Part shown: positions 46,189 through 55,911 of the stretch, in pieces
Layout: the number at the start of each line of letters is the position of its first letter
Numbering within the stretch: position 1 is the first letter of the stretch
Source: Desulfuromonas acetoxidans DSM 684
Lineage (GTDB): Bacteria > Desulfobacterota > Desulfuromonadia > Desulfuromonadales > Desulfuromonadaceae
Length of the DNA stretch: 64,000 nt
Assembly (NCBI RefSeq): GCF_000167355.1
Contig: NZ_AAEW02000010.1
Location: forward strand, 1 to 64,000
Direction: 5' to 3'
Notes under the pieces: generated by a model
Seen by the model: the letters and a program-made list of their open reading frames with translations, nothing else
Database searches by the model: none
What the model was told of the DNA's origin: nothing
Made by a program: the position numbers and the translations under genes

Positions 46189-48873
46189 ATGATCCGTTCC
46201 CTCTCTAAGAAGATTTTTGGCAGTCAGAATGATCGTGAACTGAAGCGGTTGCGTAAAATCGTCGATCAGATCAATGCGCTTGAAGAGCAGATCGAGCCGT
46301 TGGATGATGCTGCACTCAAAGCGAAAACCGAAGAATTCAAACAGCGCCTGGCTCAGGGCGAGACGCTGGATGACCTGCTTCCTGAAGCGTTTGCCGTGGT
46401 ACGCGAAGCGGCCAAGCGTGTGCTTGGTATGCGTCACTTCGATGTCCAGATGATCGGTGGCATGGTGCTGCACAGCGGCAAGATTGCTGAAATGAAAACC
46501 GGTGAGGGTAAAACCCTGGTGGCGACTTTACCCACCTATCTCAATGCCCTGACCGGCAAAGGGGTGCATGTCATCACCGTCAACGATTATCTGGCCAAGC
46601 GTGACTCCGACTGGATGGGCCAGGTGCACCGTTTTCTCGGTTTGACCGTTGGTTGTATTATTCACGGCATTACCGATGAAGAACGCAAAGAAGCTTACGC
46701 GTCCGATGTGACCTACGGCACCAACAATGAGTTCGGTTTCGACTATCTTCGCGACAACATGAAGTTTGAACTGAGCCAGTACGTGCAGCGCGATCTCAAC
46801 TTTGCCATTGTCGATGAGGTGGACTCCATCCTGATTGACGAAGCGCGGACTCCGTTGATTATTTCCGGCCCCAGTGAGGCGTCGAGTGAACTTTACTATC
46901 GGGTGAACGCGATCATCCCACGCCTTAAAAAAGGTGAGGTGATCGAGCATCGCGACGGCAAGATTGGCCAGACCCTCAAGGAGTTTACCGGTGACTATAC
47001 GGTGGACGAGAAAGCGAAGGCAGCCTCGTTGACCGAAGACGGTGTGGCCTCCGTCGAAAAAATGCTTGGCGTCGATAACCTTTACGACCCGCGTCATATC
47101 GAATTGCTCCACCACGTCAACCAGGCGCTGAAAGCCCATGCGTTGTTCAAAAATGAAGTGGATTACGTGGTCAAAGATGGCGAAGTCATGATCGTTGATG
47201 AATTTACCGGCCGTCTGATGCCGGGACGGCGTTGGAGTGACGGTCTGCACCAGGCGGTTGAAGCCAAAGAAGGGGTGAAGATCGAAAGCGAGAACCAGAC
47301 GCTGGCAACCATTACCTTCCAGAACTACTTCCGGATGTACGACAAACTGGCTGGTATGACCGGTACGGCGGATACGGAAGCCGCAGAATTTAACGAAATT
47401 TACAAGCTCAGTGTTGTGGTGATCCCGACCAACCGGCCCAATCAGCGCACCGATTATGCCGATATGATCTACAAGACTGAGCAGGAGAAATTCAACGCCG
47501 TCATCGAAGATATTCGCGCGTGCCATAAAAGCGGTCAACCGGTGCTGGTGGGGACCATCTCCATTGAAAATTCCGAGCGTCTGGCCGCTCAGTTGAAGAA
47601 ATCCGGGGTACCGCATCATGTCCTCAACGCCAAGCATCATGAAAAAGAGGCGGAGATCGTTGCCCAAGCAGGTCGTCTCGGCTCCGTGACCATTGCCACC
47701 AACATGGCCGGTCGTGGTACCGATATTGTGCTAGGCGGTAATCCCGACATGCTGGCCAAGGACGTGGTCAACGGTGACACGGAAGATGAGCGCTACGCCG
47801 AGTTACTGGAAAAATTCACCGTAGAGTGCGCTGAAGAGAAGCAGAAGGTTCTTGAGGCTGGAGGTTTGTATATTCTCGGTACCGAGCGTCATGAGTCGCG
47901 ACGTATTGACAACCAGTTGCGTGGCCGTTCCGGTCGTCAGGGCGATCCCGGTGCCAGCCGCTTCTACCTGAGCCTTGAAGATGATTTGCTGCGTATTTTC
48001 GGCAGCCATCGGGTGGCGTTTATCATGGATAAACTCAAGATTCCCGAGAATGAGCCGATTGAGCACGGCATGATTTCACGGGCGATTGAAAACGCTCAGA
48101 AGAAGGTGGAAGGACACAACTTCGATATTCGTAAACACCTCATCGAATACGATGACGTTATGAACCGTCAGCGCGAGGTGATCTATGACCAGCGCCGTGA
48201 AGTGCTGGCCGGTGAGAATATCCGTGGCACCTACAACGCTATCATCGAAGAGATGGTGGAAGATATTGTCGCCACGTTTTGTCCTGAAAAGGTTTCGCCC
48301 GAGGACTGGAATGTTTCAAGTTTGGTCGACGACTTTATTTCCCAATTCAACTTTCCACCGGAGATGCCTGATCTGGAGAGCAAGCCGAACACCGAGGAGT
48401 TGACCGAATCGCTGAAAAAGCAGGTGTTCAAACGGTTGATCGACAAAGAAGAAGAGTTTACCCCGGCGGTGCTTGAACACCTGATGACAGTGTTGCTGTT
48501 GCAGGTGATCGACAGCCAGTGGAAGGACCACCTGTTATCCATCGATCACCTCAAAGAGGGGATTGGCCTGCGAGGTTACGGCCAGAAAAATCCCAAAGAG
48601 GAGTACAAGCGCGAGGCCTACAACCTGTTTATGGAGATGATGGGCCGCATTCGTCAGGAAGTGTTGCAGAAGCTGTTTATGATCCAACTGGTCCAACAGG
48701 ATGATGTGGAGCGGATGGAAGAGGAACAGAAAAAGCGCAAAGTGGTCATGAATCGCAGTGACGAGGCCGACAAACCGGCTCAACCGGTGACACGCGATGA
48801 GGATAAAGTTGGCCGCAATGATCCCTGCCCGTGCGGCAGTGGCAAAAAATACAAAAAGTGCTGCGGGCGTTGA
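46189..48873 (+). CDS. secA: Preprotein translocase ATPase SecA
   Basis: An 894-residue motor that drives proteins through SecYEG. NBD1 has Walker A GEGKT (105-109 region) and [12 protein letters not shown]; the preprotein cross-linking domain and NBD2 ([32 protein letters not shown]) follow in the usual order. The C terminus ends with the zinc-binding [14 protein letters not shown], which contacts SecB and lipids. Length and domains are normal. It starts after CCGGAGACTTTGA and is followed by argJ after 27 bases. Confidence 0.97.
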   Translation: MIRSLSKKIFGSQNDRELKRLRKIVDQINALEEQIEPLDDAALKAKTEEFKQRLAQGETLDDLLPEAFAVVREAAKRVLGMRHFDVQMIGGMVLHSGKIAEMKTGEGKTLVATLPTYLNALTGKGVHVITVNDYLAKRDSDWMGQVHRFLGLTVGCIIHGITDEERKEAYASDVTYGTNNEFGFDYLRDNMKFELSQYVQRDLNFAIVDEVDSILIDEARTPLIISGPSEASSELYYRVNAIIPRLKKGEVIEHRDGKIGQTLKEFTGDYTVDEKAKAASLTEDGVASVEKMLGVDNLYDPRHIELLHHVNQALKAHALFKNEVDYVVKDGEVMIVDEFTGRLMPGRRWSDGLHQAVEAKEGVKIESENQTLATITFQNYFRMYDKLAGMTGTADTEAAEFNEIYKLSVVVIPTNRPNQRTDYADMIYKTEQEKFNAVIEDIRACHKSGQPVLVGTISIENSERLAAQLKKSGVPHHVLNAKHHEKEAEIVAQAGRLGSVTIATNMAGRGTDIVLGGNPDMLAKDVVNGDTEDERYAELLEKFTVECAEEKQKVLEAGGLYILGTERHESRRIDNQLRGRSGRQGDPGASRFYLSLEDDLLRIFGSHRVAFIMDKLKIPENEPIEHGMISRAIENAQKKVEGHNFDIRKHLIEYDDVMNRQREVIYDQRREVLAGENIRGTYNAIIEEMVEDIVATFCPEKVSPEDWNVSSLVDDFISQFNFPPEMPDLESKPNTEELTESLKKQVFKRLIDKEEEFTPAVLEHLMTVLLLQVIDSQWKDHLLSIDHLKEGIGLRGYGQKNPKEEYKREAYNLFMEMMGRIRQEVLQKLFMIQLVQQDDVERMEEEQKKRKVVMNRSDEADKPAQPVTRDEDKVGRNDPCPCGSGKKYKKCCGR

Positions 48874-48900
48874 GAAAGACCCGCACTTGGGAGATGAACC

Positions 48901-50091
48901 ATGACTGTTCCCGTGATACAAGGATTCACATTTTCCGCGGCAGAAGCCTCGATTAAAGGACCGGGGCGCAACGATTGTGCCCTGATCGTTTCAGAAACTC
49001 CAGCCCGGTGTGCCGGAGTGTTTACCCGCAACAAAGTGATTGCCGCTCCGCTGGTTGTCACCAAACCGCGGATTGCCGAAGGGCTGTGTCAAGCCGTGTT
49101 GATCAACAGCGGCAATGCCAATGCCTGCACCGGTGAAGCCGGTCTTGAGGTGGCGCGCACCAGTGGTGCTGAAGTGGCCAAGGCGTTGTCTGTCGATGAA
49201 AAACTCGTCGCCGTGTCTTCCACCGGGGTCATTGGTGTTCCCCTGCCGGTGGAGCGGTTGACCGCGGCCATTCCGGCGTTGTGCCAGGGCCTGGCTGATG
49301 ACAAGGCAACCGCCGTCGCCGAAGCAATTATGACCACCGATAGTTTCAGTAAAACCTCCTGTCGCACTATCGAGGTGGGCGGCAAAACCTGTCAGGTGGT
49401 GGCGATCGCCAAAGGCGCGGGGATGATTCATCCCAACATGGCGACCATGCTTGGCTTTGTGATGACCGATGCCGATGTGGCCCCGGAACTGTTGTCATCA
49501 ACCCTGACCAAGGCCGTTGACGATTCGTTCAACTCGATTACCGTTGATGGGGATACCTCCACCAACGATATGGTGTTGCTGCTGGCCAATGGCGCGGCCG
49601 GCAACGCAACCGTTCAGCCTGACAGCCGCGAGGCAGATCTGTTTGCCGAGGCGGTGGCTGCGGTTCTGCTTGATCTGGCTAAAATGATCGTCCAGGACGG
49701 GGAAGGTGCCACCAAACTGGTGCAGATTGAACTGTGTGGTGCTAACAGCGATGTTGAAGCTAAGATCGCCGCGCGCAGTGTGGCCACGTCCAGTCTTGTC
49801 AAGACAGCGTTTTTCGGTGAAGATGCCAACTGGGGGCGGATTATCGCCGCTGTTGGTTATTCGGGCGTTGATGTCGATCCGGATAAAATCGATATTTTCT
49901 TTGATGACGTTCAGGTGGTGGCGAACGGTTTGACCACTGGACCCGAGCAGGAAGCTCTGGCTACACAAGTGCTGAAAAAACCTGAGTTCCGTGTCACCGT
50001 GGATCTGCATCTCGGCGCCGGCCGGGCGCATTACTACACTTCGGATCTGACCTACGATTACGTCAAAATCAATGCCGATTACCGGACCTGA
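48901..50091 (+). CDS. argJ: Bifunctional glutamate N-acetyltransferase / amino-acid acetyltransferase
   Basis: A 396-residue ornithine acetyltransferase that recycles the acetyl group in arginine synthesis. It is made as one chain cleaved by itself before Thr182 in NMATMLGFVMTD. Other family motifs include CAGVFTRNKV, SGNANACTG, DGDTSTNDM and EDANWGRI. It follows secA closely, with a terminator about 36 bases after its stop. Whether it also uses acetyl-CoA (bifunctional form) cannot be told from sequence alone. Confidence 0.95.
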   Translation: MTVPVIQGFTFSAAEASIKGPGRNDCALIVSETPARCAGVFTRNKVIAAPLVVTKPRIAEGLCQAVLINSGNANACTGEAGLEVARTSGAEVAKALSVDEKLVAVSSTGVIGVPLPVERLTAAIPALCQGLADDKATAVAEAIMTTDSFSKTSCRTIEVGGKTCQVVAIAKGAGMIHPNMATMLGFVMTDADVAPELLSSTLTKAVDDSFNSITVDGDTSTNDMVLLLANGAAGNATVQPDSREADLFAEAVAAVLLDLAKMIVQDGEGATKLVQIELCGANSDVEAKIAARSVATSSLVKTAFFGEDANWGRIIAAVGYSGVDVDPDKIDIFFDDVQVVANGLTTGPEQEALATQVLKKPEFRVTVDLHLGAGRAHYYTSDLTYDYVKINADYRT

Positions 50092-50127
50092 TCTGACCGC
50101 GACAATCTCTTGATTGATCCGTTGCAG

Positions 50128-50152
50128 AAAGCCCGCTTTGGCGGGCTTTCTC
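50128..50152 (+). terminator. Terminator after argJ
   Basis: AAAGCCCGC pairs perfectly with GCGGGCTTT around a TTTG loop, followed by CTCTGT. A compact strong stem between argJ and deoC. Confidence 0.75.
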
Positions 50153-50168
50153 TGTCAAGGAGCCCCTC

Positions 50169-50840
50169 ATGTCTTTTGTCTCTCCTGCAAGCCTGATTGA
50201 TCATACCCTGTTGGCACCGACTGCCTGTGCCGCTGACTTTGAACAACTGTGTGAAGAAGCCGTTGAGTTTTGTTGCGCCTCAGTGTGTGTGCCCGCATCT
50301 CGTTTGCCGCTGGTGACGGATTTACTGCATGGCTCAGAAGTGGCCGTGGGTACGGTGATCGGTTTTCCGCTTGGTTATGAAACCACCGCCAGTAAGGTGA
50401 TGCAGGCGGCAGAAGCCTGTCACCTTGGTGCCGATGAGGTCGATATGGTGATTCACGGTGGCTGGGCTCAGGAGGGGGACTATGCCCGAATTGAACATGA
50501 GATTGCCGAGATCAACCGCGCCTGCGAAGGGCGTGCGCTTAAAGTGATCATCGAGTGTTGTTATCTGAATGACCAGCAAAAACGGCAATTGACCGAAGTG
50601 GTGATGGCGGCCGGTGCTGCGTATGTTAAAACGTCAACCGGGTTTGGTTCCGGTGGTGCGACCGTTGCCGATGTGACACTGCTGTCTGAAATGGCTCAAG
50701 GGAAGATCGGGGTCAAGGCTGCTGGCGGCATACGGGACTATGCCACGTTTCAGGCCATGGTCGATGCCGGTGCTACCCGCATCGGCTGCAGTGCCACCGC
50801 AACGATTCTTGACCAGTGGCTGCAAATAAAGCACAAGTAA
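50169..50840 (+). CDS. deoC: Deoxyribose-phosphate aldolase
   Basis: A 223-residue class I aldolase splitting deoxyribose 5-phosphate to acetaldehyde and glyceraldehyde 3-phosphate. The Schiff-base Lys154 lies in AYVKTSTGFGSGG and the second active Lys in IGVKAAGGIRD; IDHTLLAP at the N terminus is also typical. The gene starts after CAAGGAGCCCCTC and is followed 11 bases later by deoB, giving a deoxynucleoside-breakdown pair. Confidence 0.95.
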   Translation: MSFVSPASLIDHTLLAPTACAADFEQLCEEAVEFCCASVCVPASRLPLVTDLLHGSEVAVGTVIGFPLGYETTASKVMQAAEACHLGADEVDMVIHGGWAQEGDYARIEHEIAEINRACEGRALKVIIECCYLNDQQKRQLTEVVMAAGAAYVKTSTGFGSGGATVADVTLLSEMAQGKIGVKAAGGIRDYATFQAMVDAGATRIGCSATATILDQWLQIKHK

Positions 50841-50851
50841 CAGGGGGACCA

Positions 50852-52021
50852 TTGTTTAAACGGGTTGTTTTGATTGTTCTTGATGGGGTCGGCTGTGGCG
50901 CCTTGCCGGATGCAGAGCACTATGGTGACAACAATGCCAATACGTTGGCGCATGTTGCTGAACAGGATGGGGCTTTGGTTTTGCCGATACTGCAGCGGCT
51001 TGGATTGGGTAATATCGTTGCTATGCAAGGGGTTCCACCTGCTTCAACTCCTGAAGCCGCCTGGGGGCGGATGGCCGAACAGAGCGCCGGCAAGGACAGT
51101 ACCACGGGGCATTGGGAGATTGCCGGAGCGATTTTAGAGCAACCGTTTGCCACATTTGCTGAGGCCTTCCCTGAACCGATTATTCAAGCATTTACAGAGC
51201 TGGCGGGTGTTGAACCGCTCGGCAATGTGATTGCCAGTGGAACCGAGATCCTGGTTGAACTGGGCGAGGAACACCTGCGCACCGGCCGACCGATTGTTTA
51301 TACCAGCACCGATTCAGTGTTTCAGATCGCTGCCCATGAAGATCTGTGGCCGCCGGACAAACTGTATGAATTGTGTCGTGGCATGCGTCAGGTTCTCAAT
51401 GAATGGCATGTGGGACGGGTGATTGCCCGCCCCTTTGTCGGTGACCAGGCTGATAATTTCAGGCGTAGCGAACGGCGACACGATTTCTCCATGCAGCCCC
51501 CGGCAATGATTCTGGATGGTTTGGCCGAGCAGCAGATTGATGTGTTTGCCATTGGCAAAATTCAGGATATCTTCTGCGGACGGGGCATCAGCAGGCATTA
51601 TCCCACCAAGGACAATGCTGACGGCATGGAAAAAATTGCCGTTGCCTTGCGTGATCTAGAACACGGCCTGATTTTTGCCAATCTGATTGACTATGATATG
51701 CTCTACGGGCATCGCTGTGATGTGACCGGTTTTGCTCGGGCCTTGGAGCAATTTGATCAGTGGCTGGCCGGATTTCTGCCCCAACTTGGCAAGGACGATC
51801 TGTTACTGATTTCTGCCGATCACGGTTGTGACCCGACCACGCCCGGCACTGACCACAGTCGTGAATATGTTCCCTTGCTGGCTTGGCATCGTTCTCTTTC
51901 GAAAGGATGCCCACTTGGCGATCGTGAAACGTTTGGTGATATTGCCGCGACTCTCGGTGAGATCTTTGCCATTGAAACACATTGTGGCAACAGCTTTTTG
52001 CCACCATTGACTGCCAGCTGA
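50852..52021 (+). CDS. deoB: Phosphopentomutase
   Basis: A 389-residue metal-dependent enzyme moving phosphate between C1 and C5 of (deoxy)ribose. Family signatures are LIVLDGVGCGALPDA (metal), GKDSTTGHWE with the phosphate-accepting Thr, DYDMLYGHR and SADHGCDPT with GTDHSREYVPLL. The start is a TTG at 50852, 8 bases after CAGGGGG; the longer reading from 50816 would overlap deoC and add residues foreign to the family. Works with DeoC next door to feed deoxyribose into glycolysis. Confidence 0.95.
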   Translation: MFKRVVLIVLDGVGCGALPDAEHYGDNNANTLAHVAEQDGALVLPILQRLGLGNIVAMQGVPPASTPEAAWGRMAEQSAGKDSTTGHWEIAGAILEQPFATFAEAFPEPIIQAFTELAGVEPLGNVIASGTEILVELGEEHLRTGRPIVYTSTDSVFQIAAHEDLWPPDKLYELCRGMRQVLNEWHVGRVIARPFVGDQADNFRRSERRHDFSMQPPAMILDGLAEQQIDVFAIGKIQDIFCGRGISRHYPTKDNADGMEKIAVALRDLEHGLIFANLIDYDMLYGHRCDVTGFARALEQFDQWLAGFLPQLGKDDLLLISADHGCDPTTPGTDHSREYVPLLAWHRSLSKGCPLGDRETFGDIAATLGEIFAIETHCGNSFLPPLTAS

Positions 52022-52079
52022 TTGTTGTCCGTCGGCAGAGTTGAATAGAAACCGAAAATGTGATTCCACAGGAGGGGTT

Positions 52080-52466
52080 ATGGTAAATATGAAGACTGTT
52101 ATTTTGGCTTTAACACTGATGCTGGTCAGTGTGACGGGCAGTCTCGCGCTGGATGTGGTCGACGCTTCGATTACCACGCGCATTGTCAATCGCGAGCCGC
52201 TTGATTCGTTGAACACTGTTCCTGCCGGAACGGATCAGTTGTACTGTTTTACCCGTGTTAATGGTGCCACTGACGATACCTGGATTACTCATGTCTGGTA
52301 TTGTGAAGACCAGGAACTGGCCCGGGTCCGTTTGCCGGTGCGTTCGTCGAGTTGGCGCACTTGGTCGTCAAAGCGGATTTTGCCGCAGTGGAAAGGGGCA
52401 TGGCGGGTTGAAGTGCTTGATGAACGCGGCGAACCGTTGCTGATTGTGCCGTTTTCAATTTTTTAA
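52080..52466 (+). CDS. DUF2914 domain protein, exported
   Basis: A 128-residue protein with a signal peptide (VILALTLMLVSVTG, cleavage near LALDVV). The mature part is a DUF2914 domain (PAGTDQLYCFTRVNGA, then WITHVWYCEDQELARV, SSSWRTWSSKRI), a small beta-sandwich of unknown function often attached to periplasmic or membrane proteins in proteobacteria. The start at 52080 has GGAGGGG 3-4 bases upstream. It follows deoB by 58 bases and ends at a strong terminator. Confidence 0.85.
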   Translation: MVNMKTVILALTLMLVSVTGSLALDVVDASITTRIVNREPLDSLNTVPAGTDQLYCFTRVNGATDDTWITHVWYCEDQELARVRLPVRSSSWRTWSSKRILPQWKGAWRVEVLDERGEPLLIVPFSIF

Positions 52467-52477
52467 AAATACGAACA

Positions 52478-52512
52478 AAAAAGAGGGGCTGTTTGAACAG
52501 CCCCTCTTTTTT
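52478..52512. terminator. Bidirectional terminator between the DUF2914 gene and mucR
   Basis: AAGAGGGGCTG pairs with CAGCCCCTCTT around TTTGAA, with A-rich sequence on the left and a T-run on the right. It can serve both convergent genes. Confidence 0.85.
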
Positions 52513-52534
52513 ATTTTCATGTGATGCAAAGCGT

Positions 52535-52954
52535 TTACTTCTTCTTTGCGGCGCGGGCTTGTGCCAGTTTTTCGCCAAGGCCCCGCTCAATGGCCATTTT
52601 TTTACGTTGTTCCGAATACGCTTTGGCGGCAAGGGGTTGCGTGCGCGGAATATCAAATTGCTTGCGATATTCTGCCGGAGTGATGCCGTGCACCATGCGC
52701 AGATGGCGACCAAGGGTGGTCATGCCTTTTCCGCAGATCATGCAGTAGACTTTGTCCTTGCCGAAAGCTTTTTTCATTGAAACAGCCGGTTGCTGCTCCT
52801 GGTCTTGCTGTTCAGCGACCTGCTCACCGTTTTCCATTGCTTTAAGCGCAGTATGTATTTCGGCAAGCTCAGCGACCAAGTCTTCTTTGGACATTGTTGT
52901 GGTTGAAGCATGAGCAGAAACAATTTCTACAGCCATTTCCAGAAGCTTTGACAT
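52535..52954 (-). CDS. MucR/Ros-family zinc-finger transcriptional regulator
   Basis: A 139-residue DNA-binding protein. The C-terminal half carries the Ros/MucR zinc finger (CMICGKGMTTLGRHLRMVH) followed by GITPAEYRKQF and a basic tail (AQARAAKKK); the N-terminal half is a helical oligomerisation region with an acidic Gln-rich linker. MucR proteins bind AT-rich DNA and act as global silencers of surface polysaccharide and motility genes in alphaproteobacteria; deltaproteobacterial targets are unknown. It is convergent with the DUF2914 gene. Confidence 0.9.
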   Translation of the reverse strand: MSKLLEMAVEIVSAHASTTTMSKEDLVAELAEIHTALKAMENGEQVAEQQDQEQQPAVSMKKAFGKDKVYCMICGKGMTTLGRHLRMVHGITPAEYRKQFDIPRTQPLAAKAYSEQRKKMAIERGLGEKLAQARAAKKK

Positions 52955-53139
52955 AATGTATTCTCCATATGTGGTGAATTGAATAGAATGTTTTATAATC
53001 TATTACGCTATAAATATATAAAATCAAGTGAAAAAAGACTATTCTGGCTATTGTTCAACAAAAAACATTTTTTTTTATGTAAAATTAATCATCCTGATTC
53101 AAACTGAAGATGATATTTGAAACTCTTTGAGGATGCTTT

Positions 53140-54189
53140 ATGCCATCAAATGCCATACGTCATATGATTGAGCAGCGGGAAAAAGACACCCTTTCTCCCT
53201 TTGCCTGTTGCAGTGCTGATAGTCTTGGTCGTGAGAGAAAAGAACAACCATGTCCGATACGAACATGTTTTCAGCATGACCGTGATCGTATTTTGCACTG
53301 CAAATCGTTTCGTCGTTTAAAACATAAAACACAGGTTTTTTTATCGCCGGAAGGCGACCATTATCGCACTCGTTTGACCCATACCCTTGAAGTGTCTCAG
53401 ATTGCCCGCACGGTTGCCCGGGCTCTGTCTCTCAATGAAGATTTGACCGAGGCGATCACCCTGGGCCATGACCTTGGCCACACTCCGTTCGGCCATGCCG
53501 GTGAACGGGTGTTGAATGAGTTGCTTGGCGGAGGTTTTCATCATGTCCGCCAGAGTGTGCGCGTGGTGGAGCGGCTGGAGAAGAACGGCCGGGGATTGAA
53601 CCTGACCTCTGAAGTGCGTGACGGCATACTCTATCATTCCAAAGGAACCGGGCCGGTAGCAGCCTGTTGCGATGGGGGGCGGGCAAAAACCCTCGAAGGG
53701 CAGATTGTTCGCTTTGCGGATATCATCGCATATGTCAATCATGATCTTGACGATGCCTTGCGCGGCGGGGTGATCACCGTTGATGATGTACCCAGCTCGT
53801 TGTTGACACATCTGGGCGAACGCCATTCCCAGCGTATCAATACGATGGTGTCTGACATGATCCAGGCCTCACAACGCGATGGTGCGATTGAGATTGGCTT
53901 GTCCGACAATGTTCTTAAGTGGGTTACTGATCTGCGCGATTGGTTGTTTGATCATGTCTATCGGGTGCCGAGTGTTCACGATGATTTTACCAAAGCGGCA
54001 CGGGTACTCAGGGAACTGTTCGAATTCTTTATGAAAAATCCCGATCAGATGGAACGTTACGGCGCGGTTTGTCTCGACGGTGACCCGCTCGAAGTCAGTA
54101 TTACCGATTTCATTGCCGGGATGACGGATCGCTATGCCATGAAGTTGTACCAGGAGATCTTTCTTCCCCGGCCGTGGGCGACGCTGTAA
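53140..54189 (+). CDS. dgt: Deoxyguanosinetriphosphate triphosphohydrolase-like HD protein
   Basis: A 349-residue HD-domain dNTP hydrolase releasing triphosphate from dNTPs. It shows RTCFQHDRDRILHCKSFRRL, HYRTRLTHTLEVSQIARTV and the metal pair His110-Asp111 in GHDLGHTPFGHAGE, with DIIAYVNHDLDDA further on. The family's shorter type (about 350 residues, type 2) is matched. It limits dNTP pools and sometimes defends against phages. AT-rich sequence precedes it and its start follows TTTGAGGATGC. Confidence 0.92.
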   Translation: MPSNAIRHMIEQREKDTLSPFACCSADSLGRERKEQPCPIRTCFQHDRDRILHCKSFRRLKHKTQVFLSPEGDHYRTRLTHTLEVSQIARTVARALSLNEDLTEAITLGHDLGHTPFGHAGERVLNELLGGGFHHVRQSVRVVERLEKNGRGLNLTSEVRDGILYHSKGTGPVAACCDGGRAKTLEGQIVRFADIIAYVNHDLDDALRGGVITVDDVPSSLLTHLGERHSQRINTMVSDMIQASQRDGAIEIGLSDNVLKWVTDLRDWLFDHVYRVPSVHDDFTKAARVLRELFEFFMKNPDQMERYGAVCLDGDPLEVSITDFIAGMTDRYAMKLYQEIFLPRPWATL

Positions 54190-54375
54190 GTGTGCATAAC
54201 TTGACGATGTTTGGCTGTTCCTTTCCTTGACAGAATTTTAGCTCTGTGCTAGCGTTTTGCACTTGAAAATGAGAAAATACTGAGTATCTGTCATGGACTC
54301 ATTTTTAGATGAAATAGAGCAATCATGGGGCTTCATAACAGTCGCGAGCTTTTCATAAAAGCTGAGGAGGCATAG

Positions 54376-55719
54376 ATGGGCAAAAAGTTGTTGCTGGCCG
54401 ATGACAGTGTCACTATACAGAAAGTCATCGAAATTACATTTGCTGATAAAGACTATCAGCTCCAGATTGCAGATAATGGTGACCAGGCCTTGAGCATGGC
54501 TCAACAGGATTGCCCTGATCTGATTCTGGCCGATGTGTTTATGCCCGGCAAAGATGGTTACGAATTGTGTGAAGCGCTCCGTGCCGTGCCTGAGCTGGCT
54601 TCGGTCCCTGTCCTGTTGCTGGCGGGCACCTTTGAGCCGTTTGACGAATCCAAAGCCAATGCTGTTGGTGCCACCGATTGGATCGCCAAACCGTTCAGCT
54701 CCCAGGAACTGGTCGATAAAGTCGCAGAAATGCTTTCCAATGCTCCCGCTCAAGATACCTGGAAAGCGACTCCCGGTCAGACTCCGGTGGAAAGTGATCT
54801 GCTTGGTGCCCTCGAAGAGATCAGTGCCAAACAGGCTGAGACACCGGTTGTTGAAGCTCCTGCCCAACCCGAAGCCCTCGAAACTCCTATCGCAGAGCCC
54901 GAGCCGTTGCCTGACTTTGATATGGGCCAACCGGCGGCCACTCAAGAGGAGCTTGCTCCAGCTCAGGAAGACGACAGTTTCAGTTTTGATGCTGTAACCG
55001 AATATGCACCGCCCGCAGGCGAGAAGGTTGAGGAAGAGGCGACAACCGATCTGCCGCCGCTGAGCGAATTCAGCTTTGAAACCAATGAAACGCCGCCGGC
55101 GCAAACCGATGAAGCGGAGACGCCGGTTGATCCGTTTGCCCTGCCTGAAGCGGAAGAAGCTCCGGCAGATGAGCCGGTTGCAGAAACCTCTGAACAATCG
55201 TTGTCATCGCTCGATCCGTTTGCTGCTGCCGAGGAAACATCGACAGTTGAGGAACCTGAGGTCGCAGCCAAAGACCCGTTTGCTGATCTGCCACCGCTGG
55301 GTGATTTCTCCGAACCTGAGGAGGAACAAGCGGTTGAAGCGGCCCCTTCCTTTGAACCGTTGCAGCCCCTTGAGCCGCAAGAGGAGCCTGAGCCTGAACT
55401 TGCACCGGTAGCTGACCTGCCACCGTTGGTTGAGCCTGTTGCCGAGCAACCTGCCGCTGCCGCGCCCGCCGGTGTCATGGATCTCGGTGCCGATGCTATT
55501 GTCGCCGAAGGTGCGTACGGGGCGACTCCGAAGCGGGTGGAAACCCGCGTTGCCTACCTCAGCGACGAGCAATTGACGGAAATTGTTGAGCGCGTTGCCG
55601 GGGCGGTTATCGAAAAACTTGCTTCACCGATCCTGGAAAAGGTCGTATGGGAAGTCGTTCCCGATCTGGCCGAGAGCCTGGTTCGTGAGGAGATGGACAA
55701 GATTAAGCCTGAAGCCTGA
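54376..55719 (+). CDS. Receiver protein with long acidic Pro/Glu-rich tail
   Basis: A 447-residue protein. Residues 1-125 form a receiver (LLADDSVTIQKVIEITF, phosphoacceptor Asp53 in ADVFMPGKDG, IAKPFSSQE). Residues about 135-385 are an unstructured stretch rich in Glu, Pro and Ala with recurring DPFA and LPPL pieces. The C-terminal ~60 residues (EQLTEIVERVAGAVIEKL, then VVWEVVPDLAESLVREE) are a conserved helical end also seen in deltaproteobacterial gliding and polarity receivers. The long tail may be a binding scaffold. The ribosome site GCTGAGGAGG is strong. No kinase is encoded nearby. Confidence 0.85.
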   Translation: MGKKLLLADDSVTIQKVIEITFADKDYQLQIADNGDQALSMAQQDCPDLILADVFMPGKDGYELCEALRAVPELASVPVLLLAGTFEPFDESKANAVGATDWIAKPFSSQELVDKVAEMLSNAPAQDTWKATPGQTPVESDLLGALEEISAKQAETPVVEAPAQPEALETPIAEPEPLPDFDMGQPAATQEELAPAQEDDSFSFDAVTEYAPPAGEKVEEEATTDLPPLSEFSFETNETPPAQTDEAETPVDPFALPEAEEAPADEPVAETSEQSLSSLDPFAAAEETSTVEEPEVAAKDPFADLPPLGDFSEPEEEQAVEAAPSFEPLQPLEPQEEPEPELAPVADLPPLVEPVAEQPAAAAPAGVMDLGADAIVAEGAYGATPKRVETRVAYLSDEQLTEIVERVAGAVIEKLASPILEKVVWEVVPDLAESLVREEMDKIKPEA

Positions 55720-55783
55720 TGTTCTCCTGGCAAGGGTTTTGTCGAAGGCCCACACGCAAATAGTGAACTGAACATTGACGGAT

Positions 55784-55814
55784 AAAAAGGGGATTGCTAA
55801 AATCCCCTTTTTTC
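55784..55814 (+). terminator. Terminator after the receiver gene
   Basis: AAAAGGGGAT pairs with ATCCCCTTTT around TGCTAAA, followed by TTCG. It lies about 65 bases after the stop and ends the receiver transcript before valS. Confidence 0.8.
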
Positions 55815-55911
55815 GTATGGAAGCGTACGGTCTGAAACGTTGTAAAATTCTGAATTTGATCCCAAACTCGGTCGGTTAGACCGATTCTTTTTTTTGAAGG
55901 AAAGACACATC

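Noticed and set aside
46528-47667. 379-codon minus-strand frame within secA
   Set aside because: Antisense of conserved SecA motor domains; composition artefact.
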